Positions 44,971-54,449 of a stretch of 64,000 nucleotides of DNA are shown here, piece by piece. Positions within the stretch are counted from its first letter, which is position 1. Every line of letters begins with the position of its first letter. Origin of the DNA: Sphingobacterium thalpophilum (lineage in GTDB: Bacteria; Bacteroidota; Bacteroidia; Sphingobacteriales; Sphingobacteriaceae); NCBI RefSeq assembly GCF_038396785.1, contig NZ_CP151087.1:1302001-1366000 (forward strand), read 5' to 3'. The position numbers and the translations under genes are program-made. The notes under the pieces are model-generated. The model had not been told where the DNA came from. It saw only the letters and a list, made by a program, of their open reading frames with translations, and did not search any database.

Positions 44971-45338
44971 ACGTATTTATTTTTGCTCTTCGTTTCAAAT
45001 AATAAGCCCTTAAAAAATTATAATCAACACAAAAGTTAAAACCTTTTATTCGTTAAACATCACAATCGCCAATTTACAGTATTACAATAGCTAAAAAATC
45101 GATAGTTTATATGTGTTGGCAATCATTTATAATTCGTTAGTGATCCATCAATTTACACAAACGTTTGTGTATTCAATTTACTTGAATCTCTAATTTATTC
45201 TCAGTATACTCGTGATAACATTATAATCAATTACCCAGAACGGCGGTTCAAAAAAATAGACTAAACAGACCGTAAAGCAACATTACCGGAATACGGACTA
45301 ATATATTCTTATAGCAAAATATTTTAAAACGCTAAAAA
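44971..45338. other. 368-bp divergent intergenic region
   Basis: No gene is seen. It holds the 18-bp perfect palindrome at 45154-45171 and is otherwise AT-rich. Confidence 0.5.
45154..45171. promoter_or_regulatory. 18-bp perfect palindrome, LacI-type operator candidate
   Basis: TACACAAACGTTTGTGTA is self-complementary with an AAACG/CGTTT centre like LacI/GalR-family operators. It lies 167 bp before the metallophosphoesterase ATG and 183 bp before the divergent small gene. No LacI-type regulator is in the window. Confidence 0.55.
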
Positions 45339-46268
45339 ATGAAACAGATTGGCTTAAAAATCAAACGGGAATGGAAGTTTCTTTCCATATTCGTCATCTG
45401 CTCTTTACCCAGCTTATTCAGCATGGCACAATCCAACCCACCGGTCCTCCGTATCGGTATCATGGCCGATATGCAATACGCAGACAAAGCAGACCACGGT
45501 AGCCGTTTCTACCACAATTCATTGATGAAGGTCGATACCGCTGTAGACTTCTTCAATCGCAATAAGGTCGATTTTTCCTTGATTCTTGGCGATCTTGTCG
45601 ACGAAGGTCCAAAAGATCTTCCAGTACTGTTAGAACATCTCTCCCCCTTAAAAAAAACGACTTATTGTCTACTTGGAAACCACGACTATGTCAACGTATC
45701 TAAACCAGATCTTTTGCACACTACTTTTGGGATGCCAGCTAAATACTACGCATTTACAAAAGGAAAATGGCGATTTGTTTTCTTAAATACGAATGCGCTC
45801 AGTAAATATGCCACAACGCCAAATTCAGCAGATCAACATGAATGGAAAACCCTGGTGGATAGCCTACAGACAAGCGGAAGGAAAAATACGCAACCCTGGA
45901 ATGGCGGGGTTGACCGTAAACAACTCAAATGGTTACAAAACGAACTTGCCCAAGCGCGGAAAAACAAAGCGCATGTGATTGTATTGACACATCATCCTTT
46001 ATTGCCAGAAAACGGCTATGAAACACTCAATAACCGGGAGGTTCTTGATATACTATACCAATTCTCCGAAGTTAAGCTGGTACTTTCTGGTCATCATCAT
46101 AAAGGCAATTATGTAATGGCAAATAATATTCCTTTTGTAACCATGGAAGGTATGATCGAAACAGCTACCAGCAACGCCTATGGACTTTTGGAACTCTATC
46201 CGAAAGAAATCAAAATCAAAGGCCGAGGTAGACTCAGTTCAAGAGTTTTTAAATTATCATCCAAATAG
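45339..46268 (+). CDS. Exported calcineurin-like metallophosphoesterase
   Basis: 309 residues with a signal peptide (ends near SMAQ, residue 31). All metal-binding motifs are present: IMADMQYAD (D-x-H/Q), LILGDLVDEG (GD-x-x-D-x-G), LLGNHDYVN (GNH-D), VIVLTHHPLLPE and VLSGHHHKGN (GHxH). The layout resembles ADP-ribose/CDP-alcohol diphosphatases of the manganese-dependent type. It hydrolyses a phosphomono- or diester in the periplasm. It is convergent with the SusC/SusD pair and separated from it by a strong terminator. Confidence 0.9.
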   Translation: MKQIGLKIKREWKFLSIFVICSLPSLFSMAQSNPPVLRIGIMADMQYADKADHGSRFYHNSLMKVDTAVDFFNRNKVDFSLILGDLVDEGPKDLPVLLEHLSPLKKTTYCLLGNHDYVNVSKPDLLHTTFGMPAKYYAFTKGKWRFVFLNTNALSKYATTPNSADQHEWKTLVDSLQTSGRKNTQPWNGGVDRKQLKWLQNELAQARKNKAHVIVLTHHPLLPENGYETLNNREVLDILYQFSEVKLVLSGHHHKGNYVMANNIPFVTMEGMIETATSNAYGLLELYPKEIKIKGRGRLSSRVFKLSSK

Positions 46269-46313
46269 GGCTCAATCGGGTGATTAATAAACTCACCATA
46301 AATAAGATTTAAA

Positions 46314-46353
46314 TAAAACACCCGCAACGGCTTTAGCTGTTGCGGGTGTTTTT
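46314..46353. terminator. Bidirectional terminator
   Basis: AAAACACCCGCAAC / GTTGCGGGTGTTTT stem with a 10-base loop, between the metallophosphoesterase and SusD genes. Confidence 0.9.
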
Positions 46354-46378
46354 TATTGAATGGGTTTAGACAAAAATG

Positions 46379-48148
46379 CTATTCCATGGTTGGATTAAAT
46401 GTACCGCCCCAATCTTTATTCTGCTTGATATTTGGGTTCTTGTCAATGACCGACTGCGCGACTGGAAAGAAATAATAGGTATCGGGTACCAAATTCACTT
46501 TATTTCCTGTGCTTGGCACCTGCAAGACGCTATATTTGAACTGATTTTCTTTCAATGTGTATGTTTTGGCCAATGCATTGGCATCATCCAGATTCATCTC
46601 GGTTCCATTTGAATTTATTGCTATCGCTTCAACTCCATGTTTGGTTGTATTGTTCAGTATATTGAGCTTACGTAACCTTCTTAAATCCCAAAAACGATGT
46701 CCCTCAAAACAGAACTCAATATTACGCTCTGCCAAAATAGCTTCACGCATTTGTTCCTTCGTGGTTGCTGTTATGCCATATTTATTGTCTGCGCCCGGCT
46801 CGATTCCCGCTCTTTTCCTAATCTGTGTAACCAGGTCTAAGGCTGTCGCAAAATCTCCTGTTTCATTTGCCGTCTCAGCATAATTCAATAGGACCTCGGC
46901 ATAGCGCATCAACACAAAGTCGACATCATACTGAGTTTCCACTTCGGTTTGCTTTAATGACAGTTTGGAATTTTTTAAGATAAAAACCCCGCTATATCGA
47001 TCCAAATTAGACGACGGAGTTTTTGCCTTCGGGTTAATGCCAAAGTCATCTAAAGCCGGAGCAATACCGACAGAAGTGTATTGTCTTTTGCCGGTCTTGC
47101 CGGAAACTTCATAGATTTTGGCATTCCACACAATAGACTTGTCAAAACGCGGATCGCGGTTTTCCCAATAGGATTGTAAAAATTGATCTTCTGTTTTATG
47201 GTATTTACCCGTTTGATCGGAATATAACTTTCCATCTTTCATTGGAAAAGCTTTTACAAATTCCCAGGATGGAACAGAACCTGCCGGCCCTCTACTTTCG
47301 GATCCCGGACGTACACCATTATCCCAATTGGCAACTTTATTTGGATAGGTATTAATCACAGCAAAAACAACCTCTGGACCCTTTTCTACCAGCGCAATAT
47401 TGGAATAATCTGAAGTCAAACTATAGCCATCCGCCTTCAGCTGATCATAAGCTAATTTATTTGCGGTATTGGCCTCCTGCCAATAGGCATTTCCATAGGG
47501 ATTGGAAGGGTTAAACTGTGGAGAAGCCTTATATAACAATACCTTTGCTTTAAAAGCGGCTGCAAAATCACCATCAATTTTCCCATAATCTGCCGTTCCT
47601 TTTGCAATTGTTTTTGGCAATTGTGAAATAGCCTGATCCAGATCTTTAACGATCAGCTCAAAACATTCTTTTGTCGAATTGCGGGGCACATTAAGATCAT
47701 CATTTTTTAGGTCTTGCGGTACAGTAATATAAGGAACACCGCCGTGGATCCTGACCATGTTAAAATACATAAAGGCACGCATAAACAACGCTTGGCCAAT
47801 CACCGTTTTTTTAAAGTCGTCTTTTAATGAAGTACTTTCATTGACTTTCTGTATGGCCGTATTGATTTTCCGGATGGTTGTATAATCCCATGATTTGTAA
47901 GAACCATTGTTGACGGTAACCGCATCCAATGGAAAAGCGATGCCGATTAGTTGTTCCGAATTTCCGTCCGCACCAGAATTCCAGTTACCAAATAGTGGAT
48001 ATAAATTGGCAAGATAGCCGTTCACTAGATTTGGATCAGCCCATACCTTAGCCTCATCCAGCGAATTGAGGTCCTCAATGTCCAATACATTTTTACAGGA
48101 GGACATGCACAAGGCCAATGCAATTAAAGGATAATATATTTTTTTCAT
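46379..48148 (-). CDS. SusD/RagB-family nutrient-binding lipoprotein
   Basis: 589 residues. Lipoprotein signal (CMSSCKNVLD), SusD-like N-terminus (LDIEDLNSLDEAKVWADPNLVNGYLANLYPLF), TPR-like helices and the C-terminal RagB block (VLLNYAETANETGDFATALDLVTQIRKRAGIEP...ILAERNIEFCFEGHRFWDLRRL). It sits on the outer membrane lid of the SusC channel and binds the substrate, usually a glycan. It follows its SusC with a 12-bp gap and is intact, unlike the SusD at 39984-41060. Confidence 0.93.
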   Translation of the reverse strand: MKKIYYPLIALALCMSSCKNVLDIEDLNSLDEAKVWADPNLVNGYLANLYPLFGNWNSGADGNSEQLIGIAFPLDAVTVNNGSYKSWDYTTIRKINTAIQKVNESTSLKDDFKKTVIGQALFMRAFMYFNMVRIHGGVPYITVPQDLKNDDLNVPRNSTKECFELIVKDLDQAISQLPKTIAKGTADYGKIDGDFAAAFKAKVLLYKASPQFNPSNPYGNAYWQEANTANKLAYDQLKADGYSLTSDYSNIALVEKGPEVVFAVINTYPNKVANWDNGVRPGSESRGPAGSVPSWEFVKAFPMKDGKLYSDQTGKYHKTEDQFLQSYWENRDPRFDKSIVWNAKIYEVSGKTGKRQYTSVGIAPALDDFGINPKAKTPSSNLDRYSGVFILKNSKLSLKQTEVETQYDVDFVLMRYAEVLLNYAETANETGDFATALDLVTQIRKRAGIEPGADNKYGITATTKEQMREAILAERNIEFCFEGHRFWDLRRLRKLNILNNTTKHGVEAIAINSNGTEMNLDDANALAKTYTLKENQFKYSVLQVPSTGNKVNLVPDTYYFFPVAQSVIDKNPNIKQNKDWGGTFNPTME

Positions 48149-48160
48149 CTTTTTTTCATT

Positions 48161-51100
48161 TTAAAATTTAACATCAAGTCCAAACGTAAAGGTTTTCATG
48201 ACTGGATAAGAATCATACAGCTTTTGTTCGGGATCATGAAACTCTTTCATTGGCGAAAAAACAAACAAATTGGTCCCATTAAAAAACAGATTGACATCTT
48301 TCACACGCAATTTCTCTGTCATGCTTTTCGGCAATCGATAAGAAACATTAATGTCACGTAAGCGCAAATAGGCTCCATTTCTTATCCAGAATGACGATGG
48401 GGCTGCACCGGATTCGGCCCAGCCAGAGTATCCTGTTGGTCGCGGATATTTGGCGTCGGTATTATCCGGTGTCCAGACATCGGAAGCCCAAATTGGATAA
48501 TATGGACGGAAAGTATCGCCGTGCTGGCGCATTCCACCGCCTTCTTGATTGCTGATCATGCGATCGTAAGCAAGAACTCCCTGAAATAAAGCCGAGACAT
48601 AAAAGCCCTTCCAGCTCGCATTGAATCCAAACCCATAATTGATGCGCGGAGAATTATTGTCCGACAATAACTGCAAATCGTTATCATCAATTTTCCCATC
48701 CGGGCCACCTGAATAGTTCGCCCCCTGAATGTCTTTATATAAGATCATCCCAGGAAAAGGATCCCTTCCGTAGGTCTTAAATCCTTTTGCTTTCAACGCA
48801 TCAGCTTCAGCCTGTGTCCTAACCAAACCAAGGGATTCTAAGCCGATTATTCTATTCTCAGGTCGTCCAATTCTGGAGCGAAAGTTCTGCGGTTGGCCCG
48901 ATGCATAAGAAGGTTCTTCGTCAATGATGTCCCAACGGTCTTTGGCATACCCCAGATTGGCATTGAGACCATAAGCCACTTCACCAACCTTGTCATTCCA
49001 ATTAAAAGAAATCTCGCCGCCTTTATAACTTCTCGCCGCATAGTTTTCAGGAGCAAGTGCACGACCGTAATTGTCAGGAACCTTCAGCGATCTTGGACCA
49101 AGAATATTGGTTTCCTTGCGTGAAAACAGATCAAGGCTACCGGTCAGCTTATTATTAACAAATCCAAAATCTAAACCCAAGTTGACACTCTTAGAAGTTG
49201 TCCAGGTTAGATTTTGTGTTGGGGTTGCACCATATGCAATACCATTATAATAGCGGTCACCAAACATATAGCCGCCCGAGGTGGTATACTTTTCTAAATA
49301 ACCAAATTGCCCGATTCGATTGGCATTGACATCCAAATCGTTACCCGTTGTACCATAAGAAGCTCTGAACTTCAAATCCGATATCGTATTTTTTATATCC
49401 GTAAAGAAGTTTTCGTCCGATACACGCCAGGCTGCTGATACTGAAGGAAAAAATCCCCAGCGCTTATCCGTCGGAAATAATGGTGAACCATCATAACGAA
49501 AAGAAAACTCCGCAATATATTTATCCGCATAATTGTAGTTGGCACGCCCGATGATACCACGTCTCGAATCGATCGTTTCATTGGCCGTTGTCGACCTAAA
49601 GTTGCGATCTGTAGGATAAATAAACATTTGATCTAGGGCTGTAATTGGATTTTCTGCCCGTGAAGTGACATAAGTCCCTCCTTTTTTGGACTGTTCATAA
49701 ACCAATGTTCCGTCGACGGAATGTTTACCAAACTTGCGGTTATAGTTTAAAAACCAGTTTACCTGATATTCCCACAATCGTTGTGGGCTGTAATCCATGA
49801 AAGGCTGGCTCTGACTAAAAGTAAAAATATTAATATTCGCTTCTGATGGCGGAGCTGGTATAAAGCGGTTGTCATTCGGGTTTAAAGAAGTAAAGGTATA
49901 GTTCTTTTGAAAACTCATATAACGCTTGCGCATATAGTCTTGAGCAATGTAACTTCCGACAACTTTTGTCGAAAGGCCCTGTACCAATTTATCCAGCTTC
50001 AAGTTTAGGGTCATAATAGGATTGACCTGCCGCACTTTACGGTCTATATAGCGATCCCCGATGACCTGATCGATCACATTCCACGCCTGCCAGCTTCCCA
50101 TAGGCGTCTGTACAGGATAAGCCGTAGGTGTATTGCTCGGTGTTCCGTCTGCATTCAGGTAAAACGGATACATCTTTGGCCAGTTGAATGTAACACGGTA
50201 GAAATCGGATACATCAAAATCATCATCGTTCGAAGATGTGCTGAATGGCCAAAAAAAGCGCTTCGAATTCGTCTGGTTGGCTGAAATATTTAAATCCATG
50301 CTAAAATCTTCGGTAATCTGTGCGGAAATATTGCTCCTTAGATTAAATTTCTCATGATCCAAAGATTTATAAGATCCATTTTCTTTACGGTAGCTCAGCA
50401 AGCTATAATAAGTAATTTTGTCGCCACCCCCATTAACCGATATGGATTGTCGATGTGTAAACGGATTGCGCCAGATAACGTCATTAGCATTGTAATTTTT
50501 GTCCTTGAAATAATCAAACTCTTTTTGTCCATTGGGGATAGAAAGACCACGAAATTCGGCGACCCGGTTTTGATAAGTGAGTTCATCTTGCGCAGTCGTT
50601 AAATTAGCAAGGAGCTCCTGTGTTGGCGTATTGAAAGTATAATTACTTTGTACATTAAAAACAGGGGCTTGCGCCGTTCCTTTTTTTGTCGTTACCACCA
50701 CTACGCCATTACCGGCCCGGGTGCCATACACTGCGGCTGTTGCAGCATCTTTTAAGAAGGTCATTTGGTCAACCTCGTTCGCTTCAAGCACATCGAATGC
50801 AGCTTTATCGCGAACCACGCCATCAATTACATAGAGTGGCTCGGCAAAACTCCCCCGTATACGCAAGCTCGACGATGCTCCGGCCATCCCCGAAGTATTG
50901 GTGACATTGACACCTGCAGCTCTACCGGCGAGTGAATTGGAAAGATTTGAACTGGGGATGTTTTTTAACTGTTCTGCATTGACGGTAGCGACCGAACCGG
51001 TAATATTCCCTTTCCGCTGCTTACCATAGCCAATGATCACGACTTCTTCAAGTGCTTGATCACTCGATACCATGACCACGTTCACATTACCTGCGGAAAC

Positions 51101-51406
51101 GGCCACCTCCTGTTTTGTAAACCCTTGGTAGTTCACGACCAAAACATCACCGCGCTTTGCGCGAATAGAAAAAACACCTTGTTGATTGGAGGACGTTTGA
51201 ACGGATGTTCCTTTGACGGTGATGGTAGCACCGGCTAATACCTGACCTTTCTCATCTTTGATGATCCCTGTAACCTGATCCTGATCGACAATAGCATTGA
51301 TCGGATCCAGATTCAGCGCGTAAGAATCAGGCTGACTAAACAGCAGGCAGAGCCCCAAAAGGCTAATGGGTCTCGCCTTTCCATGAAGAAAAAAATTTCT
51401 CATCAT
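48161..51406 (-). CDS. SusC/RagA-family TonB-linked outer-membrane transporter
   Basis: 1081 residues. Signal peptide, an N-terminal carboxypeptidase-like beta domain (VTGIIKDEKGQVLAGATITVKGTS...VLVVNYQGFTKQEV), the TonB box region (EEVVIIGYGKQRKGNITGSV), plug (NVTNTSGMAGASSSLRIRGS, FLKDAATAAVYGTRAGNGVVVVTTKKG) and a long barrel ending TFGLDVKF. It carries substrate captured by the adjacent SusD through the outer membrane. An ATG one codon later is an equal start. No glycoside hydrolase or regulator is adjacent, so the substrate cannot be named. Confidence 0.95.
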   Translation of the reverse strand: MMRNFFLHGKARPISLLGLCLLFSQPDSYALNLDPINAIVDQDQVTGIIKDEKGQVLAGATITVKGTSVQTSSNQQGVFSIRAKRGDVLVVNYQGFTKQEVAVSAGNVNVVMVSSDQALEEVVIIGYGKQRKGNITGSVATVNAEQLKNIPSSNLSNSLAGRAAGVNVTNTSGMAGASSSLRIRGSFAEPLYVIDGVVRDKAAFDVLEANEVDQMTFLKDAATAAVYGTRAGNGVVVVTTKKGTAQAPVFNVQSNYTFNTPTQELLANLTTAQDELTYQNRVAEFRGLSIPNGQKEFDYFKDKNYNANDVIWRNPFTHRQSISVNGGGDKITYYSLLSYRKENGSYKSLDHEKFNLRSNISAQITEDFSMDLNISANQTNSKRFFWPFSTSSNDDDFDVSDFYRVTFNWPKMYPFYLNADGTPSNTPTAYPVQTPMGSWQAWNVIDQVIGDRYIDRKVRQVNPIMTLNLKLDKLVQGLSTKVVGSYIAQDYMRKRYMSFQKNYTFTSLNPNDNRFIPAPPSEANINIFTFSQSQPFMDYSPQRLWEYQVNWFLNYNRKFGKHSVDGTLVYEQSKKGGTYVTSRAENPITALDQMFIYPTDRNFRSTTANETIDSRRGIIGRANYNYADKYIAEFSFRYDGSPLFPTDKRWGFFPSVSAAWRVSDENFFTDIKNTISDLKFRASYGTTGNDLDVNANRIGQFGYLEKYTTSGGYMFGDRYYNGIAYGATPTQNLTWTTSKSVNLGLDFGFVNNKLTGSLDLFSRKETNILGPRSLKVPDNYGRALAPENYAARSYKGGEISFNWNDKVGEVAYGLNANLGYAKDRWDIIDEEPSYASGQPQNFRSRIGRPENRIIGLESLGLVRTQAEADALKAKGFKTYGRDPFPGMILYKDIQGANYSGGPDGKIDDNDLQLLSDNNSPRINYGFGFNASWKGFYVSALFQGVLAYDRMISNQEGGGMRQHGDTFRPYYPIWASDVWTPDNTDAKYPRPTGYSGWAESGAAPSSFWIRNGAYLRLRDINVSYRLPKSMTEKLRVKDVNLFFNGTNLFVFSPMKEFHDPEQKLYDSYPVMKTFTFGLDVKF

Positions 51407-51783
51407 AATTACAAATTGGTTTAAAATAATAAAGAACCGTAGGGTTCAACTTTGGTTTATTGACTTTGCATGTCTTTCTTTTTATAAAAAACAGCAAAAG
51501 TGGATTAGATTGTCTATTAAATTTAAAAAACAAAATCTTATTAACGAAACTAATATGATTTTTTAATCCAAAATTCACAGAAACGTTACATGCTTAAAAC
51601 AGGGAATGGAAATGCCGGACACAGCAGTCCCGATCTTCAGGTAGGACACCTAAAAACGGTAGTGAACACAGGGATTTAAAGTGGATTTATATCCCTGTAC
51701 GAATAATATCTAGGAAATTTTATTTTCAGGCGAGCCGAGTACGATCAATGTAGAGGCTCCGAATGGGACTTAAAAAAAAGAGC
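51407..51783. other. 377-bp upstream region of the SusC gene
   Basis: No gene seen. It is AT-rich near the SusC start and should hold its promoter, but no exact TTG-N19-TAnnTTTG match was found. Confidence 0.45.
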
Positions 51784-52560
51784 CTAAAACTGTAAGCTGG
51801 CATTTAGGCAAAATTGCCGTCCATTATAGGTTGGTAATACCACATAACTCTTTTTTGAATTCTGCAATCGACTGTCTACCAGCGGTAGCAACCAATAGGC
51901 GATTTTAGTACTTAAGATCCCGACCCCAGCTCCCATAGCGATATCCGAGAACCAGTGCTTATCATTGTGCATCCGCAGATAACCGGTACCCGCGGCAACA
52001 GCATACCCCGCTATTCCGTACCAAATTGACTCCTGTCTGTATTCCTGCCAAAGTAATTCCGCACCAACAAATGCAGTGGCAGCATGCCCTGAAGGAAAGG
52101 AATTGTTCGCTGAACTATCGGGTCGCCAAACAGGTATAGTAGATTTCATAATTCTCACGGTTGAAGTCATGATAATATTGGAAACCGCCGTTGTGAACAG
52201 GCGTTGTTTAAGGTTATGTTTCGCAGGTACCCCGACCGCATCCAGCACAAAAACTCCGGCAGTTCAAGCAAAACGTGTGAAATCGTCCAACTTAATTTTT
52301 TGATTGTTCCTTCTCGAAACGCCGTCTCTAATGTCTTCATCTATCCCTTTTAAAAAGGGATTCCCTTTGGCAACGATACCATAGGTGATCAATCCTACAG
52401 GAACAGCCAGTTCTTTGTAAGGAATTTTCTTAAAAAAATGAGATCTGCTGCTCGAATCCGAAGGTTGTTCCGACAAGATCTGCGCAAATGAGGTAACCGG
52501 CATTACAAAAAGTAAAACCAGTAGCCAATAAAAAACAATCTGTTTCCAGTAATCGATCAT
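51784..52560 (-). pseudogene. PAP2-family phosphatase with an in-frame TGA
   Basis: From the ATG at 52560 (MIDYWKQIVFYWLLVLLF, signal/membrane start) the frame runs 98 codons to DDFTRFA, meets TGA at 52264-52266, and continues in the same frame TAGVFVLDAVGVPAKHN to the stop at 51784. All PAP2 motifs lie after the TGA: K-x6-RP (MKSTIPVWRPD), PSGH (SFPSGHA) and R-x5-H-x3-D (LRMHNDKHWFSD). The family dephosphorylates lipid phosphates such as undecaprenyl pyrophosphate at the membrane. The single stop would remove the whole active site; no frameshift is involved. Confidence 0.8.
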
Positions 52561-52587
52561 TTTAGCCTTAAAAAATTTTATAATGCG

Positions 52588-52595
52588 CAAAGATA
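52588..52595 (-). promoter_or_regulatory. -7 box of the PAP2 gene
   Basis: TATCTTTG on the minus strand matches TAnnTTTG and overlaps an upstream TTG, which favours the ATG at 52560 as the start. Confidence 0.45.
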
Positions 52596-52690
52596 ATATT
52601 TATAAACTACCTCTTTGACAGTATTAATCCATACAGCACGGCAATATTGGGCATCAATCTCCATTTTATCATTAAACAAAGGAAAAGTAA

Positions 52691-52734
52691 CGAAAGTCCG
52701 CTGTTTTAGCTTTTAAATAGACGGCGGACTTTCG
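52691..52734. terminator. Possible terminator downstream of glgC
   Basis: 11-bp perfect stem CGAAAGTCCGC / GCGGACTTTCG with a 22-base loop; the T run after it is weak. Confidence 0.4.
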
Positions 52735-52753
52735 CTTCAACATATATAAATGA

Positions 52754-54025
52754 TCAAAATCCTATCGTAACACCATTGGCAATGATAGCATCTTTTTTCA
52801 CAACAACGATGCCGTCACAGATCATATGCGTATCAAAATCGCCATCATTCAAGCCCGGTCCACCAATGATACGAACGTCATCTCCAATACGGCAGTTCTT
52901 ATCCAAAATAGCATTTTCAATATAACAACGTTTACCCACGCCTACCGGTGGTGGCTTTTGTGTATTTCCCAATTCCAATACTTCTTCCAATTGCTCATAG
53001 TAATCTGTTCCCATCATGTAGGTCGATTTAATAACCGTCCCTTCACCAATACGGGAACGTATCCCAATAACAGACCTCTCCAGTTTATCTCCATTTAAAA
53101 TACATCCATCGGCAATTACCGTATTATTCAAGGTTGTCCCCGAAATTTTCGAAGGTGGAAGCATCCGCGCACGTGTATACACGGTTTCATTAAACAGGTT
53201 GAAATCCGGAATGTCATCCGTTAATCTGATATTGGCATCAAAAAAGGATTTGATGGTTCCGATATCGGTCCAATAACCATCAAATTGATAACTTAACACG
53301 CGAAGTGCTTCAATGGCATCCGGTATAATTTCCTTGCCAAAATCCATCCCGGGGTTGGCAATTAAAAGGTTGCGCAAGATGTTTTTTGAGAAAACATAAA
53401 TCCCCATGGATGCCAGATAATGTCTTCCCTGCTTATGCAAAACCTCGGAGACCTCTGAGGTCCAATTTAATACTTCATCCTTATCGGGCTTTTCAACAAA
53501 AGCGGTAATTTCATTTGCTTCATTCGCTTTTAAAATACCAAATCCTGTAGCATCCTTACCATTGACTGGTATAGTCGCAATGGTAACATCCCCCCCATTT
53601 TCAACATGGAAGTCAATCAGCTTCGAATAATCCATTTGGTATAACTGATCACCAGACAAGACAAGAATGTAGTCGTAATCTACATTCAGGAGATGTTTCT
53701 GCGTTCGCCTAACGGCATCAGCCGTACCCTCAAACCAACGATCGCCCTCATTGGTCTGCTCAGCAGCCAAGATGTCAACAAAGCCCTTACTGAAAATGCT
53801 GAAATTGTAAGAATTTTTGATGTGTGTGTTCAAAGAGGCTGAATTGAACTGCGTCAGTACGAAGATCTTATTATAGCCAGAATTCAAACAGTTCGAAATC
53901 GGAATATCGACCAAACGATATTTTCCAGCTATTGGAACCGCTGGTTTCGACCGTTGCTGTGTCAATGGGAAAAGGCGCGACCCTCGACCTCCTCCCAATA
54001 CAAGGGAAACTACTTTGTGTATCAT
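52754..54025 (-). CDS. glgC: Glucose-1-phosphate adenylyltransferase
   Basis: 423 residues, typical GlgC. LGGGRGSRLFPLTQQRSKPAVPIAGKYRLVDIPISNCLNSG is the nucleotide-binding signature; YILVLSGDQLYQMDY holds the catalytic Asp, and FVEKPD and the left-handed beta-helix C-terminus (GRCYI.NAILDKNCRIGDDVRIIGG) follow. It makes ADP-glucose for glycogen synthesis. It is monocistronic here; glycogen synthase or branching enzyme is not adjacent. Confidence 0.96.
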   Translation of the reverse strand: MIHKVVSLVLGGGRGSRLFPLTQQRSKPAVPIAGKYRLVDIPISNCLNSGYNKIFVLTQFNSASLNTHIKNSYNFSIFSKGFVDILAAEQTNEGDRWFEGTADAVRRTQKHLLNVDYDYILVLSGDQLYQMDYSKLIDFHVENGGDVTIATIPVNGKDATGFGILKANEANEITAFVEKPDKDEVLNWTSEVSEVLHKQGRHYLASMGIYVFSKNILRNLLIANPGMDFGKEIIPDAIEALRVLSYQFDGYWTDIGTIKSFFDANIRLTDDIPDFNLFNETVYTRARMLPPSKISGTTLNNTVIADGCILNGDKLERSVIGIRSRIGEGTVIKSTYMMGTDYYEQLEEVLELGNTQKPPPVGVGKRCYIENAILDKNCRIGDDVRIIGGPGLNDGDFDTHMICDGIVVVKKDAIIANGVTIGF

Positions 54026-54449
54026 ACCTCAATCCATTAATTGGTTATAAAATTGTTATCTTCAAGAACAAGGACCTGATCAGGTTTAGTCTCGAGATTC
54101 TTTAAATTCAGGTTTAAGAATCCTTATTAAATTAGCAATTTTCCGGATAAGAAGCAAACAACAATTTTAATCAATGATTCTTTTCACAAAAAAAGATTAG
54201 TAAAAAGCAAAAATAAGCAAAACGATTAAAACCGTTGCTATACAATGCTTTATAAAACAGTAGTCTTAGTTTGGAACTCGGTGTCTGATAGGTATTGGGC
54301 TTGAAAATACAAGGTTAGGTTACTAATTCGTTACCGATTAATAAAGGTAACAATATAGCTTAACTGATTATATTTCAGTCTTTTGCACCCATTTTTACAT
54401 TCCCTTGTAACTCAATGTAATTTAATTTTAAACATTAAACATTTGAGTT
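54026..54449. other. 424-bp junction region between glgC and the integrase gene
   Basis: No gene or tRNA is recognised. This stretch probably contains the left attachment site of the mobile element that starts with the integrase, because glgC is chromosomal and everything after 54450 is element-like. The exact att core cannot be set without the right end. Confidence 0.45.

Noticed and set aside
52264..52266. TGA as selenocysteine codon in the PAP2 gene
   Set aside because: The stop is not at a catalytic position and no selenocysteine machinery or SECIS-like hairpin is evident; a nonsense mutation or read error is simpler.
54026..54449. tRNA gene as integration target
   Set aside because: No cloverleaf or CCA-type acceptor end could be found by eye in this stretch.
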